A DNA stretch of 64,000 nt from a virus: IMG/VR virus record IMGVR_UViG_3300025405_000009, positions 1 to 64,000 of that record; one strand, 5' to 3'. Below the pieces are notes generated by a model, which searched no databases, had not been told where the DNA came from, and saw only the letters and a list, made by a program, of their open reading frames with translations. Within the stretch, counting starts at the first letter, position 1. Each line of letters starts with the position of its first letter. A program made the position numbers and the translations under genes. Positions 29,517 through 39,766 of this stretch are shown piece after piece.

Positions 29517-30404
29517 TTAATATTTGCCAAGCTCAGACATGTAGACGTTAAACAATGGAGCGTCTAATTCAGTCTGTGTACTTGAATTGATGGATTCCTC
29601 AATAATAGGGCGATCAACTGTACTTGCTACAGTTTCTGTAATCGCCTCATTCATGAGGCCTGTGAGTCGCTCTTCTTCGGTCTTCTCAAATAAACCGAGA
29701 GTATAATTAAAGTTTTCAGCAATGAATTTTGCTGACTTGTTGCCAAGCATCTTCTTCATGTACTTTTGCTTTTCTTCATCGAGTGAAGAAATCTTTTGCT
29801 CAAGTACAAGAGCTGATTTAACTTTACTTAGTTCCTCGGTTAATGAGGAGACACGCTTATTAGCGACTTCAAGCTGACTAGCAGCTTCATCAATACGGGA
29901 CTTACCATCAACAACAGCTTCACGGATTGACTCCTGAGCCAATGCCATATCAACTGAAAGCATCTTGCGAATATCAGCTAATACTGAAATTGCACGCTTG
30001 TTGTTTACAGCTTCATTAATTGCAGCGGTAGGTACCTTTTCTTCAAGGTATAGATCAAGATAGTTACTAACTTGATCTACGATTGTGGACTTGAAATTTG
30101 TTGCTTCATTGGTGAGAGCAGCTTCATACTTCTCTACTACCATTCTAAGCTTACTTGCACGATCAGCATCAAGAGCTTTTACAACTTTGTTAAGCTTAGT
30201 TGTGTGATCAGCGTCTACAGCCTCGAGAAGAGTCTCGAGCTTTTTACTGTAATCTTCATCTTGTTCTGTAAGAGCCTTTTCAACGTGAAGGGCTACTTTT
30301 TCATTTACTGAAGCATCAAACGCGGCCTGAATTTCATTCAGTACGTCCTCTGTGAGGATGTCTTTTGTTGCTTCCTTAAGAACCTGGGAGATGTTTTTTT
30401 CCAT
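29517..30404 (-). CDS. 22: Prohead scaffold gp22
   Basis: A 295-residue Glu/Lys/Ala-rich helical protein with long coiled-coil stretches (KALTEQDEDYSKKLETLLEA type). Its place between gp21 and gp23 and its composition match T4 gp22, the main core scaffold that gp21 degrades. The start (EKNISQVLKEATKDILTE) carries possible gp21 cut sites. The C-terminal segment (APLFNVYMSELGKY) probably binds the capsid shell. Confidence 0.85.
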   Translation of the reverse strand: MEKNISQVLKEATKDILTEDVLNEIQAAFDASVNEKVALHVEKALTEQDEDYSKKLETLLEAVDADHTTKLNKVVKALDADRASKLRMVVEKYEAALTNEATNFKSTIVDQVSNYLDLYLEEKVPTAAINEAVNNKRAISVLADIRKMLSVDMALAQESIREAVVDGKSRIDEAASQLEVANKRVSSLTEELSKVKSALVLEQKISSLDEEKQKYMKKMLGNKSAKFIAENFNYTLGLFEKTEEERLTGLMNEAITETVASTVDRPIIEESINSSTQTELDAPLFNVYMSELGKY

Positions 30405-30410
30405 ATAAAA

Positions 30411-31076
30411 TTATTTATTGTTGGCTTTGCTTATTGAACGCTTTAATTTGCTCTCAACTACGCCTTGTAAATATTTATTAGCAACAGCGTAATTTTTTTG
30501 AGATATAGCCTTAATAAAGTTTGTAATCTGCACTGAATCATTTAAGTGATCAATATTACCATATCTAACCTCTATTTGCCTTTCACGTTCCTTCGAACGC
30601 TTTTTTGTACATGTAGGGCACGGACAATCAGACTTTCCTGTGCAAGCCTCTTTAGCTTCTTCAGCATCTTCATCTTGTAAATTATTATCCCAACCTTCAA
30701 AATCACTTAAAGAAAGTTTTCTTAATTTTTCAGCAACTGATAACCAGAGTGGTTCGAAATTAATATCATCAGGATCTTCACCAGCCTTTACAGCCTCATC
30801 ACGTGCATGAAATTCTTCTTCAACTGCGTCACCTATAATTGTTTTAAGCAACTCACTACCACCTAATAGGTCATTTACATTTCCTCTATTACTGACTTCA
30901 CCACGTTCGATACTATCGCCAGCCCATTCGATGACTCGATCAATTATCTTTTCCTGGTCAGACTCAGGCTCTTCACCAGCTTCTGCTGCAGGCTTTTCTA
31001 GATCCTTAAGTTGTTGCTGTAAGAGTGCTCTTCTTGCATTTACCTCGTTCTGCTTTAATTGATTAATGTCGCTCAT
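30411..31076 (-). CDS. Prohead core protein with Cys cluster
   Basis: A 221-residue acidic protein between protease and scaffold, where T4 carries small core genes (67, 68). The C-terminal 40 residues (NFIKAISQKNYAVANKYLQG) are helical and may bind the shell. A Cys cluster, CTGKSDCPCPTCTKKR near 146-161, matches the one in the packaged-type protein at 10879. Zinc binding is likely. It has its own late promoter. Confidence 0.7.
   Translation of the reverse strand: MSDINQLKQNEVNARRALLQQQLKDLEKPAAEAGEEPESDQEKIIDRVIEWAGDSIERGEVSNRGNVNDLLGGSELLKTIIGDAVEEEFHARDEAVKAGEDPDDINFEPLWLSVAEKLRKLSLSDFEGWDNNLQDEDAEEAKEACTGKSDCPCPTCTKKRSKERERQIEVRYGNIDHLNDSVQITNFIKAISQKNYAVANKYLQGVVESKLKRSISKANNK
30412..30419 (-). 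promoter_or_regulatory. Late promoter AATAAATA
   Basis: Late element seven bases before the gp22 ATG, overlapping the end of the preceding gene. Confidence 0.65.
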
Positions 31077-31087
31077 ATGAGTAATAT

Positions 31088-31095
31088 TATTTATA
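31088..31095 (-). promoter_or_regulatory. Late promoter TATAAATA
   Basis: Perfect late element 11 bases before the ATG at 31076; it lies at the very end of gene 21. Confidence 0.75.
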
Positions 31096-31753
31096 GTTTA
31101 GATAGGAAAGAAAGTATCTGATTCTTAAGAAAACTTGCGACATCATGACGTGGAAGATTTTTAAGACTGTTTGCAAATTGCTCGTAAACTTCTTCATAAC
31201 GACCATCCTGAGCAACAACGAATTGTTTTGATTCAAGAATACCGTTAACAAAAGCTCTTGGACAAGAAGGATCAGCAACACAATCTACAGCAATTAAACG
31301 CATTTCATTTACTCGGTTAATACCATTTGACTCTTCAGATAACTGACCGAGTGCTCTACTTGACATACCAACTTTTACACCATCATTAATAAGTGAACGA
31401 ACAATTTGTCCTGTAGGAGTTGAGAGAACTACTGACTCACCATAAATTGTTTTACCATCCTTACGAAGGTTAGTAACCATGTGACAGGCTCTTTCAAGAT
31501 CAACTTCAGCTGAAGCAGGGTGATTTAATTCACCCAATGCTCTTTTTGTATTAATCATTTCATTTACGTAACGATCAACCTCACGAGCCATATCTGATTC
31601 TGTATAAATGCGCTGGTTCTTATTAACCATTTCACACTCCATATATGGTCCACGGATAATGAGCTTAGATTGACCTTTAATATTCTTTTGCTCTTCGATG
31701 TATTCGAACTGTTCCTCAGGAGCAGGTGTTTCGACAAGTAGGCGTAATGACAT
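31091..31753 (-). CDS. 21: Prohead protease gp21
   Basis: A 220-residue serine protease of the T4 gp21 family. The catalytic His is in ALGELNHPAS (His78) and the Ser in VGMSSRALG (Ser131 or 132), with the family spacing. It cuts scaffold, capsid and internal proteins after hydrophobic-x-Glu sites. Its own N terminus (RLLVETPAPEE) holds a possible self-cleavage site. Order 4-21-core-22-23 matches other T4-like phages. Confidence 0.9.
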   Translation of the reverse strand: MSLRLLVETPAPEEQFEYIEEQKNIKGQSKLIIRGPYMECEMVNKNQRIYTESDMAREVDRYVNEMINTKRALGELNHPASAEVDLERACHMVTNLRKDGKTIYGESVVLSTPTGQIVRSLINDGVKVGMSSRALGQLSEESNGINRVNEMRLIAVDCVADPSCPRAFVNGILESKQFVVAQDGRYEEVYEQFANSLKNLPRHDVASFLKNQILSFLSKL

Positions 31754-31762
31754 ATATAAAAT

Positions 31763-31770
31763 TATTTATG
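31763..31770 (-). promoter_or_regulatory. Late promoter CATAAATA
   Basis: Late element nine bases before the gp21 ATG. Confidence 0.7.
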
Positions 31771-31784
31771 GCTGACTGTATTAT

Positions 31785-32243
31785 TTATCTAGTTATACCT
31801 AATTCCAACTCTGTTAAAATTAAAAATTCGTAACCATGTTTCTGACACCACTTTCTAGCTGCATCCCATTTTGCCTGATTTTGAGCATATCTAACTGTTT
31901 CATATACCATTGTTGATTGTCTCTTTTTTCCTTTAACGGGTAACTTAGTTTGAGCACTAGGTTTTATCTCAACAATATACTTTTTAATACCATTAGCTTC
32001 CTTTATAGCAATGATTCCGTCAGTGTGATAGCGGTGAACTTTTTTATCTATTGGACTAATATAAGGTATAATTACAGCTTCAGAAGCCCATTCGACTACA
32101 TTAATATTATCATCACAGAAACGAAAAAACTTTAATTCCCAACTAGAGCGGTAAACTGGATCGCCCTTGCCGATATATTTTGTAGGGTTCTTCGGCTTAA
32201 AGACACCTTGTTTAAACTTACCTTTGCCATTAAGAGGAATCAT
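31785..32243 (-). CDS. 4: Head completion protein gp4
   Basis: A 152-residue protein of the T4 gp4 (gp50) family. Seen: GVFKPKNPTKYIGKGDPVYR, SSWELKFFRFCDDN and VVEWASEAVIIPY. A nuclease-like core (Asp in YHTDGIIAI, Glu and Lys in YIVEIKPS) follows, and the family is known to complete heads before tail joining. The start overlaps the stop of the neck gene by one base. Confidence 0.85.
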   Translation of the reverse strand: MIPLNGKGKFKQGVFKPKNPTKYIGKGDPVYRSSWELKFFRFCDDNINVVEWASEAVIIPYISPIDKKVHRYHTDGIIAIKEANGIKKYIVEIKPSAQTKLPVKGKKRQSTMVYETVRYAQNQAKWDAARKWCQKHGYEFLILTELELGITR

Positions 32244-33322
32244 TATCCAATAAAGAACATCGGTGGGTTAGCATCACCCATACCTGCAGCAGCACCTGTA
32301 TAAAGCTGTTGTTCTAATGTGTCCTTTTCTTTTAATCCTTGACTGAGTAAATCATTAAAATTAATCTGTCCACCGCCGAACATGGTTATCCCTGTATATT
32401 TACCACGGACGTTACCAACACCTATCTTAGTTAAAGCCAATGCATATTGGTATACCCACTGTTCCTTAATTAAATCACGTAATGGACGTTCAACGTAACA
32501 GGACATAACTCCCCAGAAACGACTTCCAGAACCTGGGGTACGTGGAGGTGGATAAAAAACTAAAAGCTGGGTACGAGGATCAAAGACATAAGCACGTCTT
32601 ATAGCTAACATTTTTTCACGAACACCTAACCAATTTTTTAATGTATACCAACTAATAAGATCAAATCCGTAATTACCCATTGAGTAACTGAAGTAGGTTT
32701 GTTGAGCTAATGTTTGTTCAATTGTAAAAAGAGTATTAACACCATCTGAAGAACCTTCTTCAAAATTTGAAACGTCAACAACCTTTCTATACGCCATTAC
32801 ATCATAATCATAACTATTAACGTACTGAGATTGATCATTACTAGAAGGTGTAAAGAGACTGGCAACTGTACTATTAAAATTAATAACACTCAAATAGTTG
32901 GTAGTAGTAAGAATTTGATTAGTAAAAATACCTGTAGCGTAAGTTGAAGATAATGTAGGTGATGTGCTAAAGAAAGAACCAGGAATTGAAGAATTACAAG
33001 CGTAAACAGTTGTAGTTGGTTTATCTATTCTACTAAACTCAGGTGTAATACTAAAGAGATCATCAAGTTTTATACCAACACCATCTTTATAAAGATCAGA
33101 ATTAAACACAAGATATTCTTCAGTAAATCCTGCATACTTAGCAAACATCTCACAAGCTATAGAAATGAATTCAAATAATTGATCTTGGTGAATTTCAATA
33201 TTAATCATCGGTGCTCCAAGAGAGCGGGTAATTCTATCACCCAATCTTGAAAAAGAATTTATCTTACTTGATAAATTAGTACTCTGAAAAGCTGAAATTG
33301 GTGTAATGGCTGAACAATCCAT
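32243..33322 (-). CDS. 13: Neck protein gp13-like
   Basis: A 359-residue protein. RLGDRITRSLGAPMINIEIH followed by EFISIACEMFAKYAGFTEEY matches the conserved start of gp13-type neck proteins in T4-like marine phages. Position between portal and gp4 agrees. gp13 and gp14 seal the portal after packaging; gp14 is found separately at 61540. The upstream late element (TTAAATAA) is weak. Confidence 0.7.
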   Translation of the reverse strand: MDCSAITPISAFQSTNLSSKINSFSRLGDRITRSLGAPMINIEIHQDQLFEFISIACEMFAKYAGFTEEYLVFNSDLYKDGVGIKLDDLFSITPEFSRIDKPTTTVYACNSSIPGSFFSTSPTLSSTYATGIFTNQILTTTNYLSVINFNSTVASLFTPSSNDQSQYVNSYDYDVMAYRKVVDVSNFEEGSSDGVNTLFTIEQTLAQQTYFSYSMGNYGFDLISWYTLKNWLGVREKMLAIRRAYVFDPRTQLLVFYPPPRTPGSGSRFWGVMSCYVERPLRDLIKEQWVYQYALALTKIGVGNVRGKYTGITMFGGGQINFNDLLSQGLKEKDTLEQQLYTGAAAGMGDANPPMFFIG

Positions 33323-33338
33323 ATAAATTATTTAAGCA

Positions 33339-35108
33339 TTAGGCAGGTGGTGCTTCACCGCCCGCTGGTGGAGCTTCAGCTCCTGGTGCACCGGCTTCAG
33401 CGCCAGGAGCGGTTTCTGTAGGAGCTGGACCAAAGGCTGGAGGTGTGCCTGTTGGAGCTGCTCCACCGCCTCCACCACCACCTAATTCACCAGGCGCACC
33501 TGCTGCACCACCTGTAAGGGATCCAACCTCACGCCAATCTGGACCATTATTTTCAATCTGAGAAAGTTCCCACATAAGTTCTTTATCCTTACGTAAGAAT
33601 TCTCTATTTGCCATAACATCGGTATCAGACCATCCAAGATATCTCTTTTGTGCGTATGTCTTAGAGACATAATCACTTTGAGTAATTTGATTAAAGTTTT
33701 CAGCCTTAAGTTGAAACTTTTGATTTTCTCTTAATTCGTAGAAATTTGTTGGAACATTAAAATGAAGATCAATATTTGAATCCTTAAGTCTCATTTCTTC
33801 AAATAAACCTTTAAGCTTAATATGAGTTAAGAATCCATTCTTTAATCCTCCTGCAAAACGTTGTTGTTGACGAATAATAAATCTAGCAAACTTTAACTCT
33901 TCACGAAGAATATCTGTACCGTCCTTAAATGTATCATCAGGATTTAATCTATTAGATGGTACTTTAAGAGACTTATAAAGCTTTTTAACGAAGTACATTA
34001 AGTCAGTCAATTCACCAAGGTTAGCTCCACCTGGGAGTTGAGTAACTGAAGTACCTTCTGATCCTTGACGCTTGGCAAACCAAAAGCTATCCAACATGGA
34101 TTGCGGATTAAACTGCTGAACGGTAGCACCTTGATTAGCATCGTAGTTACGCTTAGACCAATAGTTGGTCATTAACTTACGAAGATATGCCTCAGCTTTC
34201 GGGCCGTTCATATTACCGACATCAACGTTAAAGACAAGACGTTCAGGAGCACGTACAAGACGATAGATGACAATAGCGTCCTCGATAAGACTTAACTGAC
34301 GATAAGCTCTACGTGCATTTTCAATAAACGGAAGACGAAGGGTTTTATTTTCATTCCAGATACCAGAATTAATATAAGTTACCTGATTGATATCCATTGG
34401 AATAAGTTCTGTCTTAGCTACCTTACCTGGATTCTTTGCATCAAAAACAGGCTTACGCAAGAGATAACCCTTAGTAATCATATTCTGAACATTTTCAAAA
34501 ATAGGATCAATGACATCCGATGGAATAGTTACAACACCAAGAATACCCTCTTTTGGATATTTCTTATGTATAATGTGTTCCCAATAAATTTCAGCATCAA
34601 CAAGAATTTGACGACAATATTCCCAACCTCTATTTTCAAAGTCAAAGTATCCAATATACTTTTGAAACTCTCTTTTGAGTTTTGTTTTTTGAGAATCAGA
34701 CAAATCTACATCAACAAATCGTAATTTTACAATTTCGCCATGCTCATCCTTGTTAATAAATTCATCACAAATTTCATCCAAAGCATCAGCAACTTCTGAA
34801 AAAGCTGCCATAACTCTATAATCCATTAATCTACGACCCTTATCCGGTTGGATATTGGCGTACATAAAATCATGATAATCTTTATTCTGTAAGACATTAG
34901 CATACTGATCATCAGTTGTAGATATGGAAGACGATACAGACTGACGAACAAGAGCGCCTTGTTTATCTGAACCCTTTTGATAAAAAAGAGAATATTTTGG
35001 ATTTAACTCATTAATTTTATCAGCTGCATTATATGTCTGATAGGGAAGCTTAGATGAAACATACTTCATCAACTCTCTTCCGAATGTACTTTCTCTATTT
35101 TGATCCAT
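33339..35108 (-). CDS. 20: Portal protein gp20
   Basis: A 589-residue portal of the gp20 family. Conserved stretches: DKGRRLMDYRVMAAFSEVAD, ALDEICDEFINKD, IYRLVRAPERLVFNVDVGNM and LPGGANLGELTDLMYFVKKL, with LKVPSNRL. The last 45 residues are Gly/Ala/Pro-rich (GGGGGGGAAPTGTPP...) and probably disordered, unlike T4. The portal dodecamer is the DNA entry point and the binding site for gp17. Confidence 0.93.
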   Translation of the reverse strand: MDQNRESTFGRELMKYVSSKLPYQTYNAADKINELNPKYSLFYQKGSDKQGALVRQSVSSSISTTDDQYANVLQNKDYHDFMYANIQPDKGRRLMDYRVMAAFSEVADALDEICDEFINKDEHGEIVKLRFVDVDLSDSQKTKLKREFQKYIGYFDFENRGWEYCRQILVDAEIYWEHIIHKKYPKEGILGVVTIPSDVIDPIFENVQNMITKGYLLRKPVFDAKNPGKVAKTELIPMDINQVTYINSGIWNENKTLRLPFIENARRAYRQLSLIEDAIVIYRLVRAPERLVFNVDVGNMNGPKAEAYLRKLMTNYWSKRNYDANQGATVQQFNPQSMLDSFWFAKRQGSEGTSVTQLPGGANLGELTDLMYFVKKLYKSLKVPSNRLNPDDTFKDGTDILREELKFARFIIRQQQRFAGGLKNGFLTHIKLKGLFEEMRLKDSNIDLHFNVPTNFYELRENQKFQLKAENFNQITQSDYVSKTYAQKRYLGWSDTDVMANREFLRKDKELMWELSQIENNGPDWREVGSLTGGAAGAPGELGGGGGGGAAPTGTPPAFGPAPTETAPGAEAGAPGAEAPPAGGEAPPA

Positions 35109-35119
35109 GGCTTATAATT

Positions 35120-35127
35120 TATTTATA
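35120..35127 (-). promoter_or_regulatory. Late promoter TATAAATA
   Basis: Perfect late element 11 bases before the portal ATG. Confidence 0.75.
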
Positions 35128-35133
35128 GATTTT

Positions 35134-37365
35134 TTAGGTTAATGCTATCTGAACTGCAGAAGTAAATAAACCTAAACCTTTTGTAAGTTCATAACTAATA
35201 ATATTTTGCATAATACCATTGTCGTTGCTCCACGCATTATATCCACTTTGACTTGATAGAAGTGTAGTTAAGGTATCAGTCCAATTTATAATATTGTTGT
35301 ATAATACACCATCTGTTGTATTTTTGAATGTATAGAATTTATAATAGTTAGATATATTAGTTCCTGTAATACTATTTGGTACAATAAGATTCCAACCCCA
35401 GTTAGGGCTATATGTAGAAAGTGGTACTGCAGAACTTGTAATATAATAACTACTAATATTATTGACTAGAGTATAGATATTTGAAAATTTTTCTAAAGCA
35501 ACAATAGGAACACCCGGGATAACTATACCCGTAGCTGGGCTAATATATGTTCCAAGATTTGATCCAATTGAACGATCAGTATATAGACTAATATTATTAT
35601 CAAAATTAGTATTATAAGAATTTAAACTGCCCCATAATTTTTGTTGTTTAATAGATAATATATCTATCATACGTCTTAATTGTGGTGGGTAGGTATAATT
35701 GTATTGTTCAAATTGAATAGATAATTCTTCACATATTGACAATAAAGAATTAACATTTGAATAATCGATATCAGAAATATTTTCTACAAAGTTAGATATC
35801 TTTTCATAAACTGTTTTGCCGAGTTCATAAGGATACGCATTAATATCACCAACAATTGTTCCGAGAAATCCAGTAAAGAAATTATCATACTCTAACAATG
35901 GTTCCTGAAAGCGTAGAGATTTATAAAAACTAGATGCATCCCAATTTTCATTTACTTTAGCGATATTATATTGACCTGCTGTTGTATAAATGCTAAACGT
36001 ATTAGATATACCGCTTAGTGTTGTTTGATAGCTAGATAATGGATCTATAACAACCAAAGAGGCTGTTAACGCGCAGCTTAATGCTGTGTTTTGTGATGTA
36101 AAATACCCTTTATAAAAACTACCAATTGATTGTACAGCACCTGGATTTACAAAATCTTCTGTGAATGTTACACCTGGTAATGGATATAGATTGCCTGCAT
36201 TATCATAATAGACAATACCAGTTTGTACATTATTAACTACTATTGAAGGTGATACATTAGGATTAGCAACAGATGAAGAAAGTACTGGATAGAATTTTGT
36301 AGTAAAATTATTAATATCTTTTAACGTTATTACGTAGGGAATTTGAGTGTTCTGCCAACTTATTGTTGGTATATTAAAAATAGATGATACAGCATTTGCT
36401 AAAGTGCCTTCACCAGTAATTCCGTTTGTTGATATACCTAAGGCTGTGGCAGGACTATAATATGTATTATTTCTTTGAATTGATAATACAGCAGGTGATA
36501 AATTTTGATATCCAATAGGAGGATAATTAACGTAGTTATATAAATCTGTTTTTAATGTAAATTTATCTTCAAAACGTGAACCATCAATAGTAGCAAAAAG
36601 ATATATAGGTGTTTTTTTAAGAATATCTTTAATAGAATCATCCGTATAGTAAATTTGACAATATCCAGTTGTACCGGCTATTGTAGCACCTATATCATTG
36701 GGACCACAACGCTGTATTTTATTATTTTGTATGTTAGCGTAGATTACAGTTTGAATTGTTGAAAGTGAATCAACTGCAACGTACTGAGTATTATTAAATA
36801 AATTCTCAATAGCAAAAAATTGATTTAATACATGTAAATGAGACCACTTATTACCGTAAAAATCAGCTGCAGTTTCGTAACTGCCACCAGCTCCAGATGC
36901 ATAAAAATTAACTGTATAACCTGTAGCGCTCAATGCAGGGTATGATTGCCAGCTGTTAAATGTATTAACAGTAAATGGTCCCATAATCTTAGCACTTAAA
37001 GCATTATTTGAATAACCCTGCCATGTTAATGTTGTTGGTACGAAATCAAAAACTTGAACTGTAGGATTGTATGAACTATCGTAAGCATTTCCGTTACCAT
37101 CATAAATTGTTAACGTAATTTTATAACTACCCGGCCATTCATAAACATGACTTGCTGTAATGCTTGTTGCAAATGTACCGTCACCAAAATTCCAATGTAT
37201 ATACTCATTAGATATTACATTATTACCTGAAAGTAAACTAGAAGTAGAAAAATCAGGTACAAAACTAAGTGGGGTATTGCTTAGTGTATAGGTACTAAGA
37301 GATTTTGTTCCAGTATAATCGTAGATACTAAACTGTATATTATTGTATTGTACACTGTATGACAT
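35134..37365 (-). CDS. Baseplate wedge protein with PKD domain
   Basis: A 743-residue beta-rich protein lying directly downstream of gp6 (one base gap), where T4 has gene 7. Residues 50-105 hold a PKD-type domain (HWNFGDGTFATSITASHVYE, then SYKITLTIYDGNG). The C-terminal third (FTGFLGTIVGDINAYPYEL, YPPQLRRMIDILSIKQQKLW) looks like a conserved structural domain. A gp7-like wedge role is inferred from order. PKD domains often mediate surface contacts, so an exposed part is likely. Confidence 0.65.
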   Translation of the reverse strand: MSYSVQYNNIQFSIYDYTGTKSLSTYTLSNTPLSFVPDFSTSSLLSGNNVISNEYIHWNFGDGTFATSITASHVYEWPGSYKITLTIYDGNGNAYDSSYNPTVQVFDFVPTTLTWQGYSNNALSAKIMGPFTVNTFNSWQSYPALSATGYTVNFYASGAGGSYETAADFYGNKWSHLHVLNQFFAIENLFNNTQYVAVDSLSTIQTVIYANIQNNKIQRCGPNDIGATIAGTTGYCQIYYTDDSIKDILKKTPIYLFATIDGSRFEDKFTLKTDLYNYVNYPPIGYQNLSPAVLSIQRNNTYYSPATALGISTNGITGEGTLANAVSSIFNIPTISWQNTQIPYVITLKDINNFTTKFYPVLSSSVANPNVSPSIVVNNVQTGIVYYDNAGNLYPLPGVTFTEDFVNPGAVQSIGSFYKGYFTSQNTALSCALTASLVVIDPLSSYQTTLSGISNTFSIYTTAGQYNIAKVNENWDASSFYKSLRFQEPLLEYDNFFTGFLGTIVGDINAYPYELGKTVYEKISNFVENISDIDYSNVNSLLSICEELSIQFEQYNYTYPPQLRRMIDILSIKQQKLWGSLNSYNTNFDNNISLYTDRSIGSNLGTYISPATGIVIPGVPIVALEKFSNIYTLVNNISSYYITSSAVPLSTYSPNWGWNLIVPNSITGTNISNYYKFYTFKNTTDGVLYNNIINWTDTLTTLLSSQSGYNAWSNDNGIMQNIISYELTKGLGLFTSAVQIALT

Positions 37366-37366
37366 T

Positions 37367-39277
37367 TTATGCTGTTACAAGAGATTGTATACTTGGTGTT
37401 ACTACATTAATTTTATTAATAAAATTTGCAGCATTGTTGAGATATGGATATTTAAAATATGGCAATTGAATATCCTGGCTAACAATTCCAATATCATTAT
37501 AAGGATAAACAGGGTTAAATAAAAGTAAGTTAACACCTGGTACACTGTAAGTTGTACCGTCTGTTAATTGAGCTACTGTGTGTACATTAGTAATATCACC
37601 TATCTGTAAAATTGCATTAGTGAGTTCATTTATGCTTAATAATAAACCCAAATTATCATTTGTTGTGGCAAAATAACTTGTAAAAATATTAGCAACTTGA
37701 AGTGCAATAGCATTTGTGCTTTGTTTTGCAGTGGGTGATCTTGTAATAACAAGTTGAGTATACTGAGCAATACTCGGATCAACAGCTTGATTAGGAATAT
37801 TGATTCCTAAATCAACTTGCATATAAATAGGATCATTAAGAACAGTCTCTGTAGTAACTAATTGAGTATCTTGAAGACTGTTTAAAATAAGCTGCTTTTG
37901 TGATGAATTTAAATAATTAGTACGTGCAGTTAAACTAGATGTTTTTTGAAGATTAGGTACAACGTACACATATACATTGTTAAAGTTTGTTGAATCTGCA
38001 AATTTTACCTGATTGAATAATACACGAGACTCTGTGTTAGGTGATGTAACGCCAAGATCAAAGTAATACTTTAAATGTCCCTGTACATATTTCCAATTAT
38101 TAACAACACGACATGAAGCAACAATATTCTTAAACTTATTTGTTACGAATGACTGGTAATCGGTTGCTGTTACAAGTCTGTACTGTGATTGAAAAGTATT
38201 ACTTGCATTTGTACGAATGCTATTAACACTCTCAATATCATTAAATGGTGTTGATGGGTCTGTGTTTGTAAGTGTGATATTAGCAAGTTGTGGTGCAGTT
38301 AACACATTTAAATTAACAGGGGTAGTATTGCTCTGTATCGCTGAAAATTGCGATGTATTATATAAGAAAATCTTACCACCGTTAAGAATATTAGCACCAA
38401 TTTGTCCTGCTGCACCATCTGACTTAATATAATAAATCGCTACCTGATCACCAGAGTTAAGTTGTTGACCGGTAATATTATTACCAAATTTTATTTCATA
38501 TCTACCATTTTCATTGAGACGAATTTCATACGCATTTGCATTTGATCTTTCAAGGAAAAGAGATTGAACTGGTGCCCACTTAACCCATGTTGGTGTAGTT
38601 GCAGTATTATTACGTACATATACATCAATAGTAAAATGATCAATAACTGTATTACTACCAGCTGAATCTATGTTTGTAAGAGTAATGAGTTCAAATGGAG
38701 ATCCAACTGCAGTATAAAGCGGATATTCAACATATTTACCTTGATATAAAACCGCATTATTTTGTAGATCTGTTAATTGCTCTGTTTGATTTGTATTCTT
38801 AGCAAAAGTAACATCTGTATTAAATGAAAAAACGGTTCCACCTGCAGATACATAACTATAACGAGGTAAGGTATATAAAGCTGGCGGTAGGTTAGCATTG
38901 CTTGTTGCTTGAAACGGTAAAACGCTTGTTTGAGCACCAATTGGTCTATAACCAATAAGTTTAACAATTTTATTAATATTTTCGTATAATTCAGCAGTTG
39001 AAAATGTAGCTTCAGCCCCTGTTCTGTTCAAATAGAACAAAAGAACATGATACGCATACGCAACAATATCAATAATAGAAGAAATATTACTGCCTTCATA
39101 ATTTTGATCAGTAATAATGTTATTAGCATTAAGTCTATTAATGATAAGGCTTTTAAGACTCAATGCATCAAAAGCTGCATACCCATCAACAGGTAAATTA
39201 AAATCATTAAATGTATTTTGTGGCTGCTGGGGATGTGGTAAAGCCACAATTGCAGCTGTTGTTAGTGATGTTGCCAT
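37367..39277 (-). CDS. 6: Baseplate wedge gp6
   Basis: A 636-residue protein of the gp6 / baseplate J-like family. The N-terminal part (LIINRLNANN, SNISSIIDIVAYAYHVLLFY, INKIVKLIGYRPIGAQTS) is highly typical. RLVTATDYQSFV and the C-terminal half also fit. gp6 forms the ring linking baseplate wedges. It starts two bases after gp25 ends. Confidence 0.9.
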   Translation of the reverse strand: MATSLTTAAIVALPHPQQPQNTFNDFNLPVDGYAAFDALSLKSLIINRLNANNIITDQNYEGSNISSIIDIVAYAYHVLLFYLNRTGAEATFSTAELYENINKIVKLIGYRPIGAQTSVLPFQATSNANLPPALYTLPRYSYVSAGGTVFSFNTDVTFAKNTNQTEQLTDLQNNAVLYQGKYVEYPLYTAVGSPFELITLTNIDSAGSNTVIDHFTIDVYVRNNTATTPTWVKWAPVQSLFLERSNANAYEIRLNENGRYEIKFGNNITGQQLNSGDQVAIYYIKSDGAAGQIGANILNGGKIFLYNTSQFSAIQSNTTPVNLNVLTAPQLANITLTNTDPSTPFNDIESVNSIRTNASNTFQSQYRLVTATDYQSFVTNKFKNIVASCRVVNNWKYVQGHLKYYFDLGVTSPNTESRVLFNQVKFADSTNFNNVYVYVVPNLQKTSSLTARTNYLNSSQKQLILNSLQDTQLVTTETVLNDPIYMQVDLGINIPNQAVDPSIAQYTQLVITRSPTAKQSTNAIALQVANIFTSYFATTNDNLGLLLSINELTNAILQIGDITNVHTVAQLTDGTTYSVPGVNLLLFNPVYPYNDIGIVSQDIQLPYFKYPYLNNAANFINKINVVTPSIQSLVTA

Positions 39278-39279
39278 AT

Positions 39280-39753
39280 TTAGTTAATGTAGAATCCAGA
39301 ATTACTTAATGTACCTACTATCTGGAAGCTTGTATTGTTTAGTGTTGGAACAGATAAACTAATTGTTATTAAGAAAGTATTTGTAGCTGGTTGAGCTATA
39401 ACTTGAATTTTATTAATGCTTACGCGTGGTTCAAAAGTTGTTATATTATACTGAATTTCTTGACCAATAAGTGCAGCTGTATCCTCATCACAAGGTTGAA
39501 AGATATATTGAGATAAATTTGATCCAAAAAACGGATTTAATATCTTTTGACCAGGAATTGTTAAAAATATATTGGTAATAGAATTTTTTATGGCTCCAAG
39601 ATCGTAATCTACAATTATATCAGTAATTTCATAATTACGCTGTGCTTCTTGATTTACAAGATATTTGTACTGTATATCTAAATGAAGATCTGAGTACGTA
39701 AACGGGTTTGTAAGCTTCGTTTGTTTCTGAAGAGTTTGTAGTTTTATCGCCAC
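39280..39753 (-). CDS. 25: Baseplate wedge gp25
   Basis: A 157-residue gp25-like protein. The characteristic Glu-Pro-Arg core is present (TTFEPRVSINKIQV), with GAIKNSITNIFLTIPGQKIL before it. The family seeds sheath assembly at the baseplate. It begins with GTG exactly five bases after a perfect late element, so the mRNA should start on the GTG. Confidence 0.88.
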   Translation of the reverse strand: MAIKLQTLQKQTKLTNPFTYSDLHLDIQYKYLVNQEAQRNYEITDIIVDYDLGAIKNSITNIFLTIPGQKILNPFFGSNLSQYIFQPCDEDTAALIGQEIQYNITTFEPRVSINKIQVIAQPATNTFLITISLSVPTLNNTSFQIVGTLSNSGFYIN

Positions 39754-39758
39754 ATTAT

Positions 39759-39766
39759 TATTTATA
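39759..39766 (-). promoter_or_regulatory. Late promoter TATAAATA, leaderless
   Basis: Perfect late element five bases before the GTG of gp25. Confidence 0.8.
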
